This document shows positions 9,438 through 17,132 of a stretch of 64,000 nt of DNA, piece by piece. The notes below the pieces were generated by a model. The model did not search any database and was not told the origin of the DNA. It saw only the letters and a list, made by a program, of their open reading frames with translations. Position 1 is the first letter of the stretch. The number at the start of each line of letters is the position of its first letter. The position numbers and the translations under genes were made by a program. This DNA comes from DAITBA01 sp036824005 (GTDB taxonomy: Bacteria; Pseudomonadota; Gammaproteobacteria; Burkholderiales; Rhodocyclaceae), in NCBI GenBank assembly GCA_036824005.1, contig DAITBA010000001.1, forward strand, positions 372,001-436,000. The letters are read 5' to 3'.

Positions 9438-9896
9438 CTAGTGCGCTGACGCCGGATCGACATCGTGCTTCACGGCGGCGACGGGCACGTACCCTGCCGG
9501 TCGGTCGAGCGCCATGCCGGGTTCCGCGGGCAGGGCCGCCTTCGCCCTCGGCAGGAGCGCCGGATGCACTGCAATCTTCGCCGTCGTCTCGGGGCCGCGC
9601 TCGCTCCACGTCGGGGCAACCAGCACCGCCGGGTGGTCTTCCATTTCTCGCGGCGGCACGGACTCCAGAGCCAGCCTTGCAGGATGCAGATAGAACTTCG
9701 AGGCAAAGTCATAGCCGCGTTTGTCCCAGTTGCGGAGAACCAGCACCGCCGGGTGCTCGCCCATTTCCCGCATCGCGGTGTCTGCGGGCGATGTCCCGGC
9801 GCGCGAACAGGCCGTGGTGTCGTCGGCCGCCGCAACGGGCAGGGCAGCGGCGGCCAGCAAAACGTGCATCAGTGCTCTCATGAGATTGGCATTCAT
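9438..9896 (-). CDS. Exported protein with an internal 40-residue tandem repeat
   Basis: A 152-residue protein with a signal peptide (LMHVLLAAAALPVAAA) and a good AGGAG site before the ATG at 9896. Residues 44-78 and 84-118 are two copies of one unit: both begin EM.(E/D)HPAVLV, share a W..RG core and end in HPA.L. The DNA repeat is also strong, with ACCAGCACCGCCGGGTG occurring twice 120 bases apart, so the duplication looks recent. No family was recognised. The 5' end overlaps the extended reading frame of the SUMF1-fold gene, and a perfect CRP site lies about 170 bases upstream. Confidence 0.65.
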   Translation of the reverse strand: MNANLMRALMHVLLAAAALPVAAADDTTACSRAGTSPADTAMREMGEHPAVLVLRNWDKRGYDFASKFYLHPARLALESVPPREMEDHPAVLVAPTWSERGPETTAKIAVHPALLPRAKAALPAEPGMALDRPAGYVPVAAVKHDVDPASAH

Positions 9897-11175
9897 TTGT
9901 CGTCTCCTCGTCAGGGCCTCCGTGGGAATACGCACCCCGCATGCGGGGCCGCACGACTACGCGATCGGGGCCGATGCGTAAGCGCGGGGAACTATCGATC
10001 AGCGTGGAGAGCATTCTCCGCAGACGGGAGACGCGGTTCTGCGGCGGACTGCGGCGCGCATTTGTGACGGATTTCACATTCGGCGCGCGCCGGCCGAAAT
10101 CCGCGGAATGCCGCCTGCCAGGAGAGGCGGCGCGGGCTGAGCGGCCGGATTCGTCGGCTTCGCGCACCAACCGCATGCCGAGCAGGGTGTAGCGTGAGGC
10201 AGGTGTATTCCAGTTGCGAAACGCGCAGCGGGCATACAATGCCCAAGTGTGCCAGGAACCGCCGCGGCGCACGCGCACGTTGCCGGTCGCGGGACCCTGG
10301 GGATCGTCGGTCGGCGCGCGCGCGTAGTAGTTCTCGTCGTACCAGTCGGCGACCCACTCCCAGACGTTGCCATGCATGTCATGGAGATGGAATGCGTTCG
10401 GCGCGAAGCTGCCCACGGGTGCGGTGAATTCGAAGCCGTCGTGGCCGGCGAGCGCGAACGCCTGCCAGCGCGGCCAGTGCTGCATCGAATCGACGTCGAA
10501 GGTGTTGGCGACCGCCGTCAGCGTCTGCGGATCATCGCCGCCGTGATAGCGCGTGCGGGTGCCGGCCCGGCAGGCGTATTCCCATTCGGCTTCGGTGGGC
10601 AAGCGATATTTCTTCCCTTCCTTCGCGCTGAGCCACTCGCTCATCGCCACGGCATCGTTCCAGGTGACGTTCACCACCGGATGGTCGTCCGACTGGGGAA
10701 AGCCGGGGTTGCGCCAGGAGTACTTCGGATGCCTTCCGTCGAAGGCGTCGCCGCGCGCCGAGGTCGCCGGATCGTAGCTGGCGTTGTAGCCGTAGCCGCC
10801 CGTGCCGTCGGTCTCGGCCTCCGGCACGTAGCCGGAGGCTTCGACGAAACGGCGGAACTGGCCCACCGTCACCTCATGCTGGCCGAGGTAGAAGGCGCGG
10901 GTGATGCGCACGCGATGCACCGGCGCCTCGTCGCCGAGCCGCACTAGGCGCCGGCGCTCGTACTGGGGATAGGCCGCGGCCAACGCCTCGGGACGCTCGT
11001 CGCTGCCCATCAGGGACGTGCCGGAGGGGATCAGGACGAACTTCATGCCGAGCGAGTTCTCGACCACCGGCGGCAACGTCCTCCCCGCGTCCTCGGCCGA
11101 GGCTGGCAGACTCGCTAGCCATGCAAAGAGAACCATCGTCGCCCGCGCGCGGATGTGACGCACGTCGACGCTCAC
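9709..11175 (-). CDS. Exported SUMF1-fold (formylglycine-generating-enzyme-like) protein
   Basis: Residues 36-340 form a complete SUMF1/FGE domain: GMKFVLIPSG, YLGQHEVTVGQFRRFVEASG, PVVNVTWNDA, RLPTEAEWEYACRAG, HGNVWEWVADW, RRGGSW and LLGMRLVRE. The two catalytic cysteines of true FGE, expected after GGS, are absent (GGSWHTWALYARC), so this is a SUMF1-fold protein without the sulfatase-activating residues. A GTG at 11175 gives the best signal peptide; an ATG 13 codons later is possible. The frame should end near residue 342 but continues 145 residues into the next gene, so the true 3' end is probably near 10140 and a stop has been lost or shifted. Confidence 0.75.
   Translation of the reverse strand: MSVDVRHIRARATMVLFAWLASLPASAEDAGRTLPPVVENSLGMKFVLIPSGTSLMGSDERPEALAAAYPQYERRRLVRLGDEAPVHRVRITRAFYLGQHEVTVGQFRRFVEASGYVPEAETDGTGGYGYNASYDPATSARGDAFDGRHPKYSWRNPGFPQSDDHPVVNVTWNDAVAMSEWLSAKEGKKYRLPTEAEWEYACRAGTRTRYHGGDDPQTLTAVANTFDVDSMQHWPRWQAFALAGHDGFEFTAPVGSFAPNAFHLHDMHGNVWEWVADWYDENYYARAPTDDPQGPATGNVRVRRGGSWHTWALYARCAFRNWNTPASRYTLLGMRLVREADESGRSARAASPGRRHSADFGRRAPNVKSVTNARRSPPQNRVSRLRRMLSTLIDSSPRLRIGPDRVVVRPRMRGAYSHGGPDEETTNECQSHESTDARFAGRRCPARCGGRRHHGLFARRDIARRHRDAGNGRAPGGAGSPQLGQTRL
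10063..10078. promoter_or_regulatory. Perfect CRP-type operator
   Basis: TGTGA (10063-10067), six bases, TCACA (10074-10078), flanked by TT and TT. It matches the E. coli CRP consensus at all ten core positions. It lies about 170 bases upstream of the start at 9896 and inside the implausible 3' extension of the SUMF1-fold frame. The Crp-like protein at 1012-1659 is the obvious candidate binder. Confidence 0.6.
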
Positions 11176-11196
11176 CCCCCGCCTGCGCGCGCCGGC

Positions 11197-11961
11197 TCAG
11201 CGCCGCTCGCGCACGACGAAGGGCTCGATCAGGGCCTCCTGCACCGAGGGCGGCTGATTGCGCGCGCCGCTGAAATTGGCATTCCAGACGTCGGCATTGG
11301 CGAGATCCGCCTGGGCCATGTCGGCATCGGTGAAGACCGCCTGACGCAGGGTTGCCCCGAGGAGTTTCGTCCCCACCAGGCGCGCTTTGGAGAAGTCGGC
11401 GCTTTCGGCCGCGGCGCCTGTCAGATCGGCGCCGGAAAGATCGGTGCCGACCAGCTTGGCGCCGGAAAGCACGCCGCGAAAGGTATAGCACCCCTTCATC
11501 GAGCCGCCGGAGATGTCGATGCCTTCCATGAGGATGTCCTTGAGATAGGCACCGCCGAAATCCGCCCGCGGCGCGCGGGTGTTGATCAGATTGGCGCCGA
11601 AGAGATTGGCGCCGCCCAGGCGCGCGTCGGACAGATCGGCATCGTCGAAGGTGGCATGAAAGAGATCGGCGTCGCGGAAATCCGCCTTGGCAAGCTGCGC
11701 CCCGGTGAAGTTGGCCCACTTGGCATTGCTGCGGCTGAAATCCGCCCCGTCCAGACGCGCCTTGCGCAGGTCGGTATTCTCCAGCTTGGCGCCGGCGAAG
11801 CGTGCACCACGCAGGTCGCGCCCCGCCAGCTTGGCCCGGCTCAAGTCGCACGCCGACAGGTCGGTGGCCGCCACCGGGCGGGCGCAATCGCCCTTGGGCA
11901 GATCGGCTGCCAGCGCCGGCAGGGCAGCGGCGAGCACAATCAGCGCGCACAAGCCTTTCAT
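11197..11961 (-). CDS. Exported pentapeptide-repeat protein
   Basis: A 254-residue protein with a signal peptide (MKGLCALIVLAAALPALAA). From about residue 30 to 235 it is built of A(D/N)LxX-type pentapeptides such as ADFRDADLFHATFDDADL, which stack into a right-handed quadrilateral beta-helix. Export to the periplasm is unusual beside the cytoplasmic Qnr/MfpA type and suggests a structural or binding role. Two cysteines near the N terminus (CARPVAATDLSAC) could form a disulfide cap. It lies 21 bases upstream of the SUMF1-fold gene on the same strand, so the two are likely an operon. Confidence 0.85.
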   Translation of the reverse strand: MKGLCALIVLAAALPALAADLPKGDCARPVAATDLSACDLSRAKLAGRDLRGARFAGAKLENTDLRKARLDGADFSRSNAKWANFTGAQLAKADFRDADLFHATFDDADLSDARLGGANLFGANLINTRAPRADFGGAYLKDILMEGIDISGGSMKGCYTFRGVLSGAKLVGTDLSGADLTGAAAESADFSKARLVGTKLLGATLRQAVFTDADMAQADLANADVWNANFSGARNQPPSVQEALIEPFVVRERR

Positions 11962-12222
11962 CGTCGTCCTCCTCCCGTGTTCCCCTGCGCGCGGCGGCGG
12001 GCGCGTGGTCGCCGGGGATTCACTTCCCTTGAGGCGATAGCTTGCACCAGTTTGCCCGACTTCGATAGCCGGTGCACGCCCGGCCGTCGGTTTGGGCGCT
12101 GATCGCGGCCGCGATACGCGCTACACTTCGCCCGGAAACATGACCGATGCAAGTGCGACGGTGCGGCCGCGGCAGGACGGTCGGCCGAGATGTCGAACAA
12201 GACGAAGGGAAGGCAAGCGACG

Positions 12223-14025
12223 ATGCGTCGAAACCGTTGGCTGTGGTGGACGGCGGCGGCCGTGACCGTTGTGCTGGTCGTCGTGCTGCGCTATCTGGTG
12301 CCCGACGACGAGGGCGAAGTGGTCCTGCATCCCACCGCCGGCGCAAGGACGCTGGTCGTGCTGGTGCATGGGCTGAGCGGGCGCGAGGGCATCGACCCCG
12401 TGGTCGCGCTGGCAAAGGAACTGTTTCCGGGCGCGGACCTGCTCGTGCCCCGCTATCCCGTCGGCCTGTTCAGCAACAGCGATCCTTACGGCATCGCCAA
12501 TCAGCTCGAGCGCGAGATCCACGCCGCGCATACCCGCAACGCCTATGCGTCCATCGTCATCGTCGGCCACAGCATGGGGGCGATGATCCTGCGCAAGGCG
12601 TTGCTGTGGGGCTACGGCCTGGAAGAGGATCGTGCCCGCTTCGGTGCCCGCGGCAAGCGCGACTGGGTGGACCGCGTCGAGCGCTTCGTTTCGCTCGCCG
12701 GCATCAACCGCGGCTGGTCGATCGAGCCACGGCCGCGGGAGATGACACTCGGCAAGTACATCGGCATCTGGGTGGGGGAGAAATTCGCCCGCCTGACCGG
12801 CACGGGTCAACTGATCCTGTCCATGCAGCGCGGCGCACCCTTCATCGCCGACTCCCGGGTGCAGTGGATCCGGCTGGCGCGCAACCCCGAAGTACTGGAG
12901 GGCCGGCGCACGTTGCCCGTCGTCCTGCAACTGCTGGGCGATCGGGACGACATCGTTTCGCGCGAGGACAGCGTCGACCTGGCGGCAGCCAAGGATGTGC
13001 GCTTCGTCACCCTGCCCAACACCGATCATGCCGAGATCTCCCAGGTGCTCGCCGCGGCCGCGACCACCAGCCACAACAGCCGCAGCCAGTCGGTGCGCTG
13101 GGCGCTGCTGGGCGCGCTGGACAAGCTGGACATCGACAAGGTCGAGCGCCCGGCCGAGGACCTGAGCATTCGCCGCATGGTGTATCTGATGCACGGCATC
13201 CGCGACTACGGCGAATGGACCGAGCCGCTGCGCGAGGCGATCACCCGCGCGGCGCCGCCGGCGCAGTCTGGCATCGCCGTGGTGCCGCCGAAGTACGGCT
13301 ACTTCCCCATGCTGCCCTTCCTGTTCTACTGGGACCGGCAGAGGAACGTGCGCACCTTCATGGACGAGTACACCGAAAATCTCGCCCACTATCCGCGCGC
13401 CGACGAATTCGACTTCGTCGGCCACAGCAACGGTACCTACATCCTTGCCAGCGCGCTGCAGCAGTACGCGACGCTGCGCGCCGGGCGCGTTTTTTTCGCC
13501 GGCAGCGTCGTGCCCAAACACTATCCCTGGCGCGAGCTGATCGACGAAGGGCGCGTACGTCAGGTGCGCAATTCCGTGGCCTCGGGCGACTGGGTGGTGG
13601 CGATTTTTCCCAAGCTCTTCGAGCAGGTGGCCGACTGGCTCGGACGCAAGCCGACGACAGGCTTCCTCGATCTCGGCTCCGCCGGCTTCCGCGGCTTCCA
13701 GGACGCTTCGGAGGCGAGCGGACGGATCCGCAATCTGCAGTTCGTTGCCGGCAGTCACGGCGCAGCGGTCGATGTCGGCAACGGCGACAAGCTGCGCGCG
13801 CTTGCCGCCTACATCGTCGCCGGTGACGAGAGCGGCCTGGTCGTGTTCGAGGACGCGCAACGCCAGTCGGGCCTGCTGAGCACGCTGTCGAATGTGTCCT
13901 GGTCGGTATGGCTGGGGTTGGGGGTGGTGTTCGCAGCGCTCGGTTATCTCGTCTTGCGCCTCTGGCGATGGAAGGGCGGTGTCGCCTACGCGCTGCTGCT
14001 GCTCGCGCTGCTCAATTCGTTTTGA
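12223..14025 (+). CDS. Membrane-anchored protein with two tandem alpha/beta-hydrolase domains
   Basis: Numbering is from the alternative ATG at 12190. I prefer the ATG at 12223 because GGAAGG precedes it and it opens directly with MRRNRWLWW, a positive-inside membrane anchor. Domain 1 has an oxyanion HG (60-61), nucleophile elbow GHSMG (S128), acid LLGDRDD (D251 or D254) and H280. Domain 2 repeats the plan: LMHG (HG 335-336), GHSNG (S413), D467 and GSHG (H523). Two hydrophobic segments end the protein (571-590, 597-611). The hydrolase halves should lie on one side of the membrane. The substrate (lipid, ester or peptide) is unknown. The gene is divergent from the pentapeptide-repeat gene. Confidence 0.75.
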   Translation: MRRNRWLWWTAAAVTVVLVVVLRYLVPDDEGEVVLHPTAGARTLVVLVHGLSGREGIDPVVALAKELFPGADLLVPRYPVGLFSNSDPYGIANQLEREIHAAHTRNAYASIVIVGHSMGAMILRKALLWGYGLEEDRARFGARGKRDWVDRVERFVSLAGINRGWSIEPRPREMTLGKYIGIWVGEKFARLTGTGQLILSMQRGAPFIADSRVQWIRLARNPEVLEGRRTLPVVLQLLGDRDDIVSREDSVDLAAAKDVRFVTLPNTDHAEISQVLAAAATTSHNSRSQSVRWALLGALDKLDIDKVERPAEDLSIRRMVYLMHGIRDYGEWTEPLREAITRAAPPAQSGIAVVPPKYGYFPMLPFLFYWDRQRNVRTFMDEYTENLAHYPRADEFDFVGHSNGTYILASALQQYATLRAGRVFFAGSVVPKHYPWRELIDEGRVRQVRNSVASGDWVVAIFPKLFEQVADWLGRKPTTGFLDLGSAGFRGFQDASEASGRIRNLQFVAGSHGAAVDVGNGDKLRALAAYIVAGDESGLVVFEDAQRQSGLLSTLSNVSWSVWLGLGVVFAALGYLVLRLWRWKGGVAYALLLLALLNSF

Positions 14026-14044
14026 TTGTGCTCACGGGCGCCGG

Positions 14045-14479
14045 TCAATGCTCCTCGCATCCCACGCGCAGCATGGAAACGCCCACCGGCTGATAGACGC
14101 CGTAGCGGTGCAGGAACTCGCGCTGCACGGCATAGGCCTGGCGCTCCATGTCGATGGCCTGGGTGCACGGCGGCGGCTCCCCGAACGCGGCGCCTGTTCC
14201 TGACGCAATGCCCTCGTGGGCAATGCCCTGCAGGTAGTGCACCATCTCGTGCACCACCACCGAGGCGGCAAGCAGATCGCGCTCGGGATCCATGCGCTCG
14301 TCCAGGTAAAGCTCCCGGCCGCCGGCGTACCAGCCGAAGACCTTGCATTCCTGGCCGCCGCAGGCCTTCTCGACGAAAAAGCGATGGGGCACGCGCACGA
14401 CTTCCGGCGCCACCTCGGGTGCCGGATAGCCCGACAGCGTGACTGCCCAGGAAAGCAGAACCGCAAACAGCTCGCTCAT
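14045..14479 (-). CDS. Small exported HExxH (metallopeptidase-like) protein
   Basis: A 144-residue protein with a short N-terminal hydrophobic segment (LFAVLLSWAVTLSG), probably a signal peptide or anchor. It contains VVVHEMVHYLQG, an HExxH zinc motif at 77-81, and a downstream CTQAIDMERQAY whose Glu (112) could be the third ligand. Four further cysteines probably form disulfides. It resembles small unknown-function families with a lone HExxH motif and is much shorter than typical proteases. Activity is inferred from the motif only. An FNR-type box lies about 125 bases upstream. Confidence 0.65.
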   Translation of the reverse strand: MSELFAVLLSWAVTLSGYPAPEVAPEVVRVPHRFFVEKACGGQECKVFGWYAGGRELYLDERMDPERDLLAASVVVHEMVHYLQGIAHEGIASGTGAAFGEPPPCTQAIDMERQAYAVQREFLHRYGVYQPVGVSMLRVGCEEH

Positions 14480-14600
14480 CGTCTTCTCCGTTGCCCGTGG
14501 CACCGCACCGGCGCTGGCCGGGTGGCGTGTTCAACGGGAGATGAGCAAGGTTCGGACCCGGTACGTTTACGGCGCTCGATAGTCCCCGGAGGGCCCGGGC

Positions 14601-14614
14601 TTGACCTGGATCAA
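14601..14614. promoter_or_regulatory. FNR/ANR-type box
   Basis: TTGACCTGGATCAA matches TTGAC/T-N4-ATCAA exactly. It lies between the HExxH gene (start 14479) and the DUF302 gene (stop 14747), so the HExxH gene is the only possible local target. The Crp-like protein in this window has no Fe-S ligands, so an FNR encoded elsewhere would be needed. Confidence 0.5.
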
Positions 14615-14746
14615 GCGAAAACAGCCACTTGTACCAACTGCTGTTGCAATTCGTGACAGCGCGGCAGTAGCGAGCAGCCACGACGCGCCGGCCGGCATCG
14701 ACGCATGCCCCGCCATGGTGCGGCCGGGGCGGCGGCGCGGGTCGGC

Positions 14747-15199
14747 TCAGCGCGCTGTGGCAGCTTCCGCGAGACCGGCCAGGGCCTTGGTAAGCCCTGC
14801 CACCGCGGGACACTCGGCGGCGCCATGCCGCCGCGCCAGATAGGCGGGATCGTTGTAGCCGAGCCAGACCTGGCCCTGGGCGTCCTCCCACACCAGCGCC
14901 TTGAGCGGCAGGTCGATGCCCACCGATTGCGCGCACTCCATGAACGGCGTCCCGCCCTGGGGATTACCGAAGATCAGCACTTCCGTGGCGCGCAGGGTTT
15001 TGCCCACCTTCGCCGCGCCCGCCGCGTGGTCGATGCGCGCAAAGATGTTCAGGCCCCTCTGCTTGGCGGTTTCCTCGAACCGGTTCATCGTTTCCTTGGC
15101 TGGATGCGGGCTCTTGACGCCCACCAGACCATCGGCGGCCAGCACGGCCGAAGACGCGCAAAGCGCCAGCACGGACACCACAGGAAGCATGCGTTTCAT
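14747..15199 (-). CDS. Exported DUF302 protein
   Basis: A 150-residue protein with a signal peptide (MKRMLPVVSVLALCASSAVLA) followed by one DUF302 domain: a first part with SPHPAKETMNRFEETAKQRG, then FARIDHAAGAAKVGKTLRA and EVLIFGNPQGGTPFMECA. DUF302 proteins are small dimeric proteins of unknown function, often in periplasmic redox or stress contexts. The ATG at 15199 is chosen because it starts a normal signal peptide and earlier in-frame starts add a basic leader. There is no close operon partner. Confidence 0.85.
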   Translation of the reverse strand: MKRMLPVVSVLALCASSAVLAADGLVGVKSPHPAKETMNRFEETAKQRGLNIFARIDHAAGAAKVGKTLRATEVLIFGNPQGGTPFMECAQSVGIDLPLKALVWEDAQGQVWLGYNDPAYLARRHGAAECPAVAGLTKALAGLAEAATAR

Positions 15200-15427
15200 G
15201 GGCGGACCCTCCATTGCCAAGACGGTAGACGCGTTGCCGTGCCCGTGCCGATCGGCGGCCCGGCAGCACGCCGGCTGCCACGGTACGGGTTTTGGCGGTC
15301 GCGTGCAACCGCGCGGGCGCGCTGCACGGACGGCGCCGGGTTCGTGTTCCTGAAGCGATGGACGAGACGCGCGCCGGGAGATCACCGGGTGCGGCGCACG
15401 TCGTCGCGCCGCGCCGCCGTAGGCCGC

Positions 15428-15796
15428 TCAGCTCGCGGTGTCGAGGAGTCGTTCGTGGGTAAAGGTTTCGAGCAGCGCCGGATCGTCGCTTTCGAGGTCG
15501 ATCACCTGCAGTTCCTGCGGCGGTGGCAGCGCGTCGGCACGCAGGTGCTGGGCGGCCCGCTCCAGCGCCTCCTGCTCGGAGGCGAACATGTGGCCGAGTT
15601 GGTATACGGAGCCGGAGCGCGTCGTCACACGCCCGTCCTTGAGTGCCACGACGCCGCTGGTCGTGACGAGTGTGCCGTCGCGGACGCATTCATGGTTCCA
15701 AACCAGCCCGCGGTAGCGCGGACCAGGAAGCACCGGCCAGCACGGGTCGAGCCGATAGATGCGTCTGTTTTCGTTGTCGGAACCGTCACCGCTCAT
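15428..15796 (-). CDS. Hypothetical soluble protein
   Basis: A 122-residue cytoplasmic protein, acidic at the N terminus (MSGDGSDNENRR) and C terminus. It has a central strand-rich part (TLVTTSGVVALKDGRVTTRSGSVYQLG) and then a helix (SEQEALERAAQHLRAD). No family was recognised. A perfect 8-base palindrome (15863-15880) lies about 70 bases upstream of the start and is likely an operator. Confidence 0.55.
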   Translation of the reverse strand: MSGDGSDNENRRIYRLDPCWPVLPGPRYRGLVWNHECVRDGTLVTTSGVVALKDGRVTTRSGSVYQLGHMFASEQEALERAAQHLRADALPPPQELQVIDLESDDPALLETFTHERLLDTAS

Positions 15797-16102
15797 GGCC
15801 TGCCTCGCTTGAATTGCGTCCAGCCCGAGTTAACGGCCACCGTGACAAAAGCTGAAGGATATGCGTGATCGGGATCACGCCGGTCGCACGGCGCGACGCA
15901 TGTGCCACGATGCGCCGGAGCAGTGGCGATTTTCTCCACGACGTGACAGGTTGATCTGCTTCCGATCGGTATGGCCGGCATAGGGCAGGTCAGTCGCTGT
16001 CCTGATCTTGCGAAGCCGCATCGCCGCCGGCCCCAGACGCGCCGCAGGACGCCGCAAACGGCACGTTTGCGGGGCTCTGCCCCACGGCGTGGTCGGGCGG
16101 CA
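15797..16102. other. Gene-free stretch with an operator-like palindrome
   Basis: No gene is seen. GCGTGATC (15863-15870) and GATCACGC (15873-15880) form a perfect palindrome with a two-base centre. The inner GTGATCGGGATCAC resembles an FNR/CRP-family box with altered outer bases. It sits upstream of the hypothetical gene at 15428-15796. Confidence 0.5.
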
Positions 16103-16744
16103 TCAGTCCTTGGTCACGACAGCGTTCAGCATCGCCGCGGACGTCACATGTTCGCCACGCTTGCGCAACTCCTCGGCCGCGCTGATGCGATCACGTTGCT
16201 CACGGTTTTGGCTGAGCTTCCACTTGCCGATCAGCTTGGTGATCGCGATCTCGATACCGACGATGGCAGCCAGCATCTGATCGATGTACTCCTTCGAGGA
16301 ATCGGTCATCTTCCAGGGCCTGTCCGACCCGGCACGCGCCTCATGCACGCGCGTCAGGCGCGCTACGACACCGCGTACGAACCGCTCGTCGTCGCGGATC
16401 TTGATCCGTCCATGGACATGGACGGCCTGGTAGTTCCACGTCGGCACTTGCCGGTGCAGCTCGTGCTTGCTCGGATACCAGTTCGGCGAGATGTAGGCAT
16501 TCGCAGCGCGAAAGATGACGAGAGCCTCGTCGCCATCTTTGGCCTCCTGCCACAGAGGATTCGCGCGCGCCACATGCGCAAGCAGAGACCCGCGCTCACC
16601 GGCATTCGGGTTCAGCTCAAAGGGCAGATGATTGGCATCGAGGCCATGCGGACCATTGAGCACGAGTACGCCAAGCGGGTACTCGGAGATGACGCGGCGA
16701 AGCGCCTCGATTCGTGGTTCTTCGAAATGCTGAGGTAGGTACAT
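16103..16744 (-). CDS. PaiB-like FMN-binding family protein
   Basis: A 213-residue protein beginning MYLPQHFEE, the hallmark start of PaiB, which also fixes the ATG at 16744. It has the HLPFELNP and HVARANPLW motifs, ISPNWYPSK (the conserved SP.WY of the flavin split-barrel), and a C-terminal SQNR segment in KWKLSQNREQRDR. PaiB was described as a repressor of sporulation and protease genes in Bacillus, but the fold is that of FMN-binding oxidoreductases. The 5' end overlaps the tail of a decayed VOC gene, which suggests the junction was made by a deletion or insertion. Confidence 0.9.
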   Translation of the reverse strand: MYLPQHFEEPRIEALRRVISEYPLGVLVLNGPHGLDANHLPFELNPNAGERGSLLAHVARANPLWQEAKDGDEALVIFRAANAYISPNWYPSKHELHRQVPTWNYQAVHVHGRIKIRDDERFVRGVVARLTRVHEARAGSDRPWKMTDSSKEYIDQMLAAIVGIEIAITKLIGKWKLSQNREQRDRISAAEELRKRGEHVTSAAMLNAVVTKD

Positions 16745-17132
16745 GCGGCCTCTTCGTTCGCTTCGCAAGGAAGGAGATTGTAGTGCAGCTCGATCGCGCC
16801 GCCGTGGTGCCGCCCAGCGCTATACGTGGGAGGCCGCCGCCGCGCTTGTCTTCATCCTGCTTCTTGACCGGCTCCTGCGCCGAGACCGCGCCCGCTGCCA
16901 AGGCCTTGCGGGATGTCGCATCGACATCCCTGACATAGAGATGCACGTAACTGGAGACCGCCGGCCAATCGGGAAGTGCGGGATCGGCAAGCATGATCAC
17001 GGCATCATCGATCCGAACCTCGGCATGCATGAGCTTGCCGGATTCGTCGGGAAATTTGCGCAGCTCGATGGCGCCGAAGACGCCTTTCAGGAAGTCAATG
17101 GTTGCATCCGCGCCATTGACGGCCTGGCTCAC
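16745..17132 (-). pseudogene. Truncated glyoxalase/VOC (PhnB-like) gene
   Basis: The frame opens with VNGADATIDFLKGVFGA, LMHAEVRIDDAVIMLADP and YVHLYVRDVDATSRKALAAGA, a clear PhnB-type VOC protein. It lacks the first beta strand (about 15 residues) normally before GADAAI. After DKRGGG the expected GG(V/T)TWW ending is replaced by unrelated Ser/Arg-rich sequence running into the PaiB gene. Its ATG overlaps the stop of the PIN toxin gene. Both ends are therefore lost and the protein is probably not functional. Confidence 0.65.

Noticed and set aside
12121..13860. A 579-codon minus-strand open frame
   Set aside because: It is antisense to the tandem hydrolase gene and is of His/Gln/Arg composition typical of GC-rich shadow frames.
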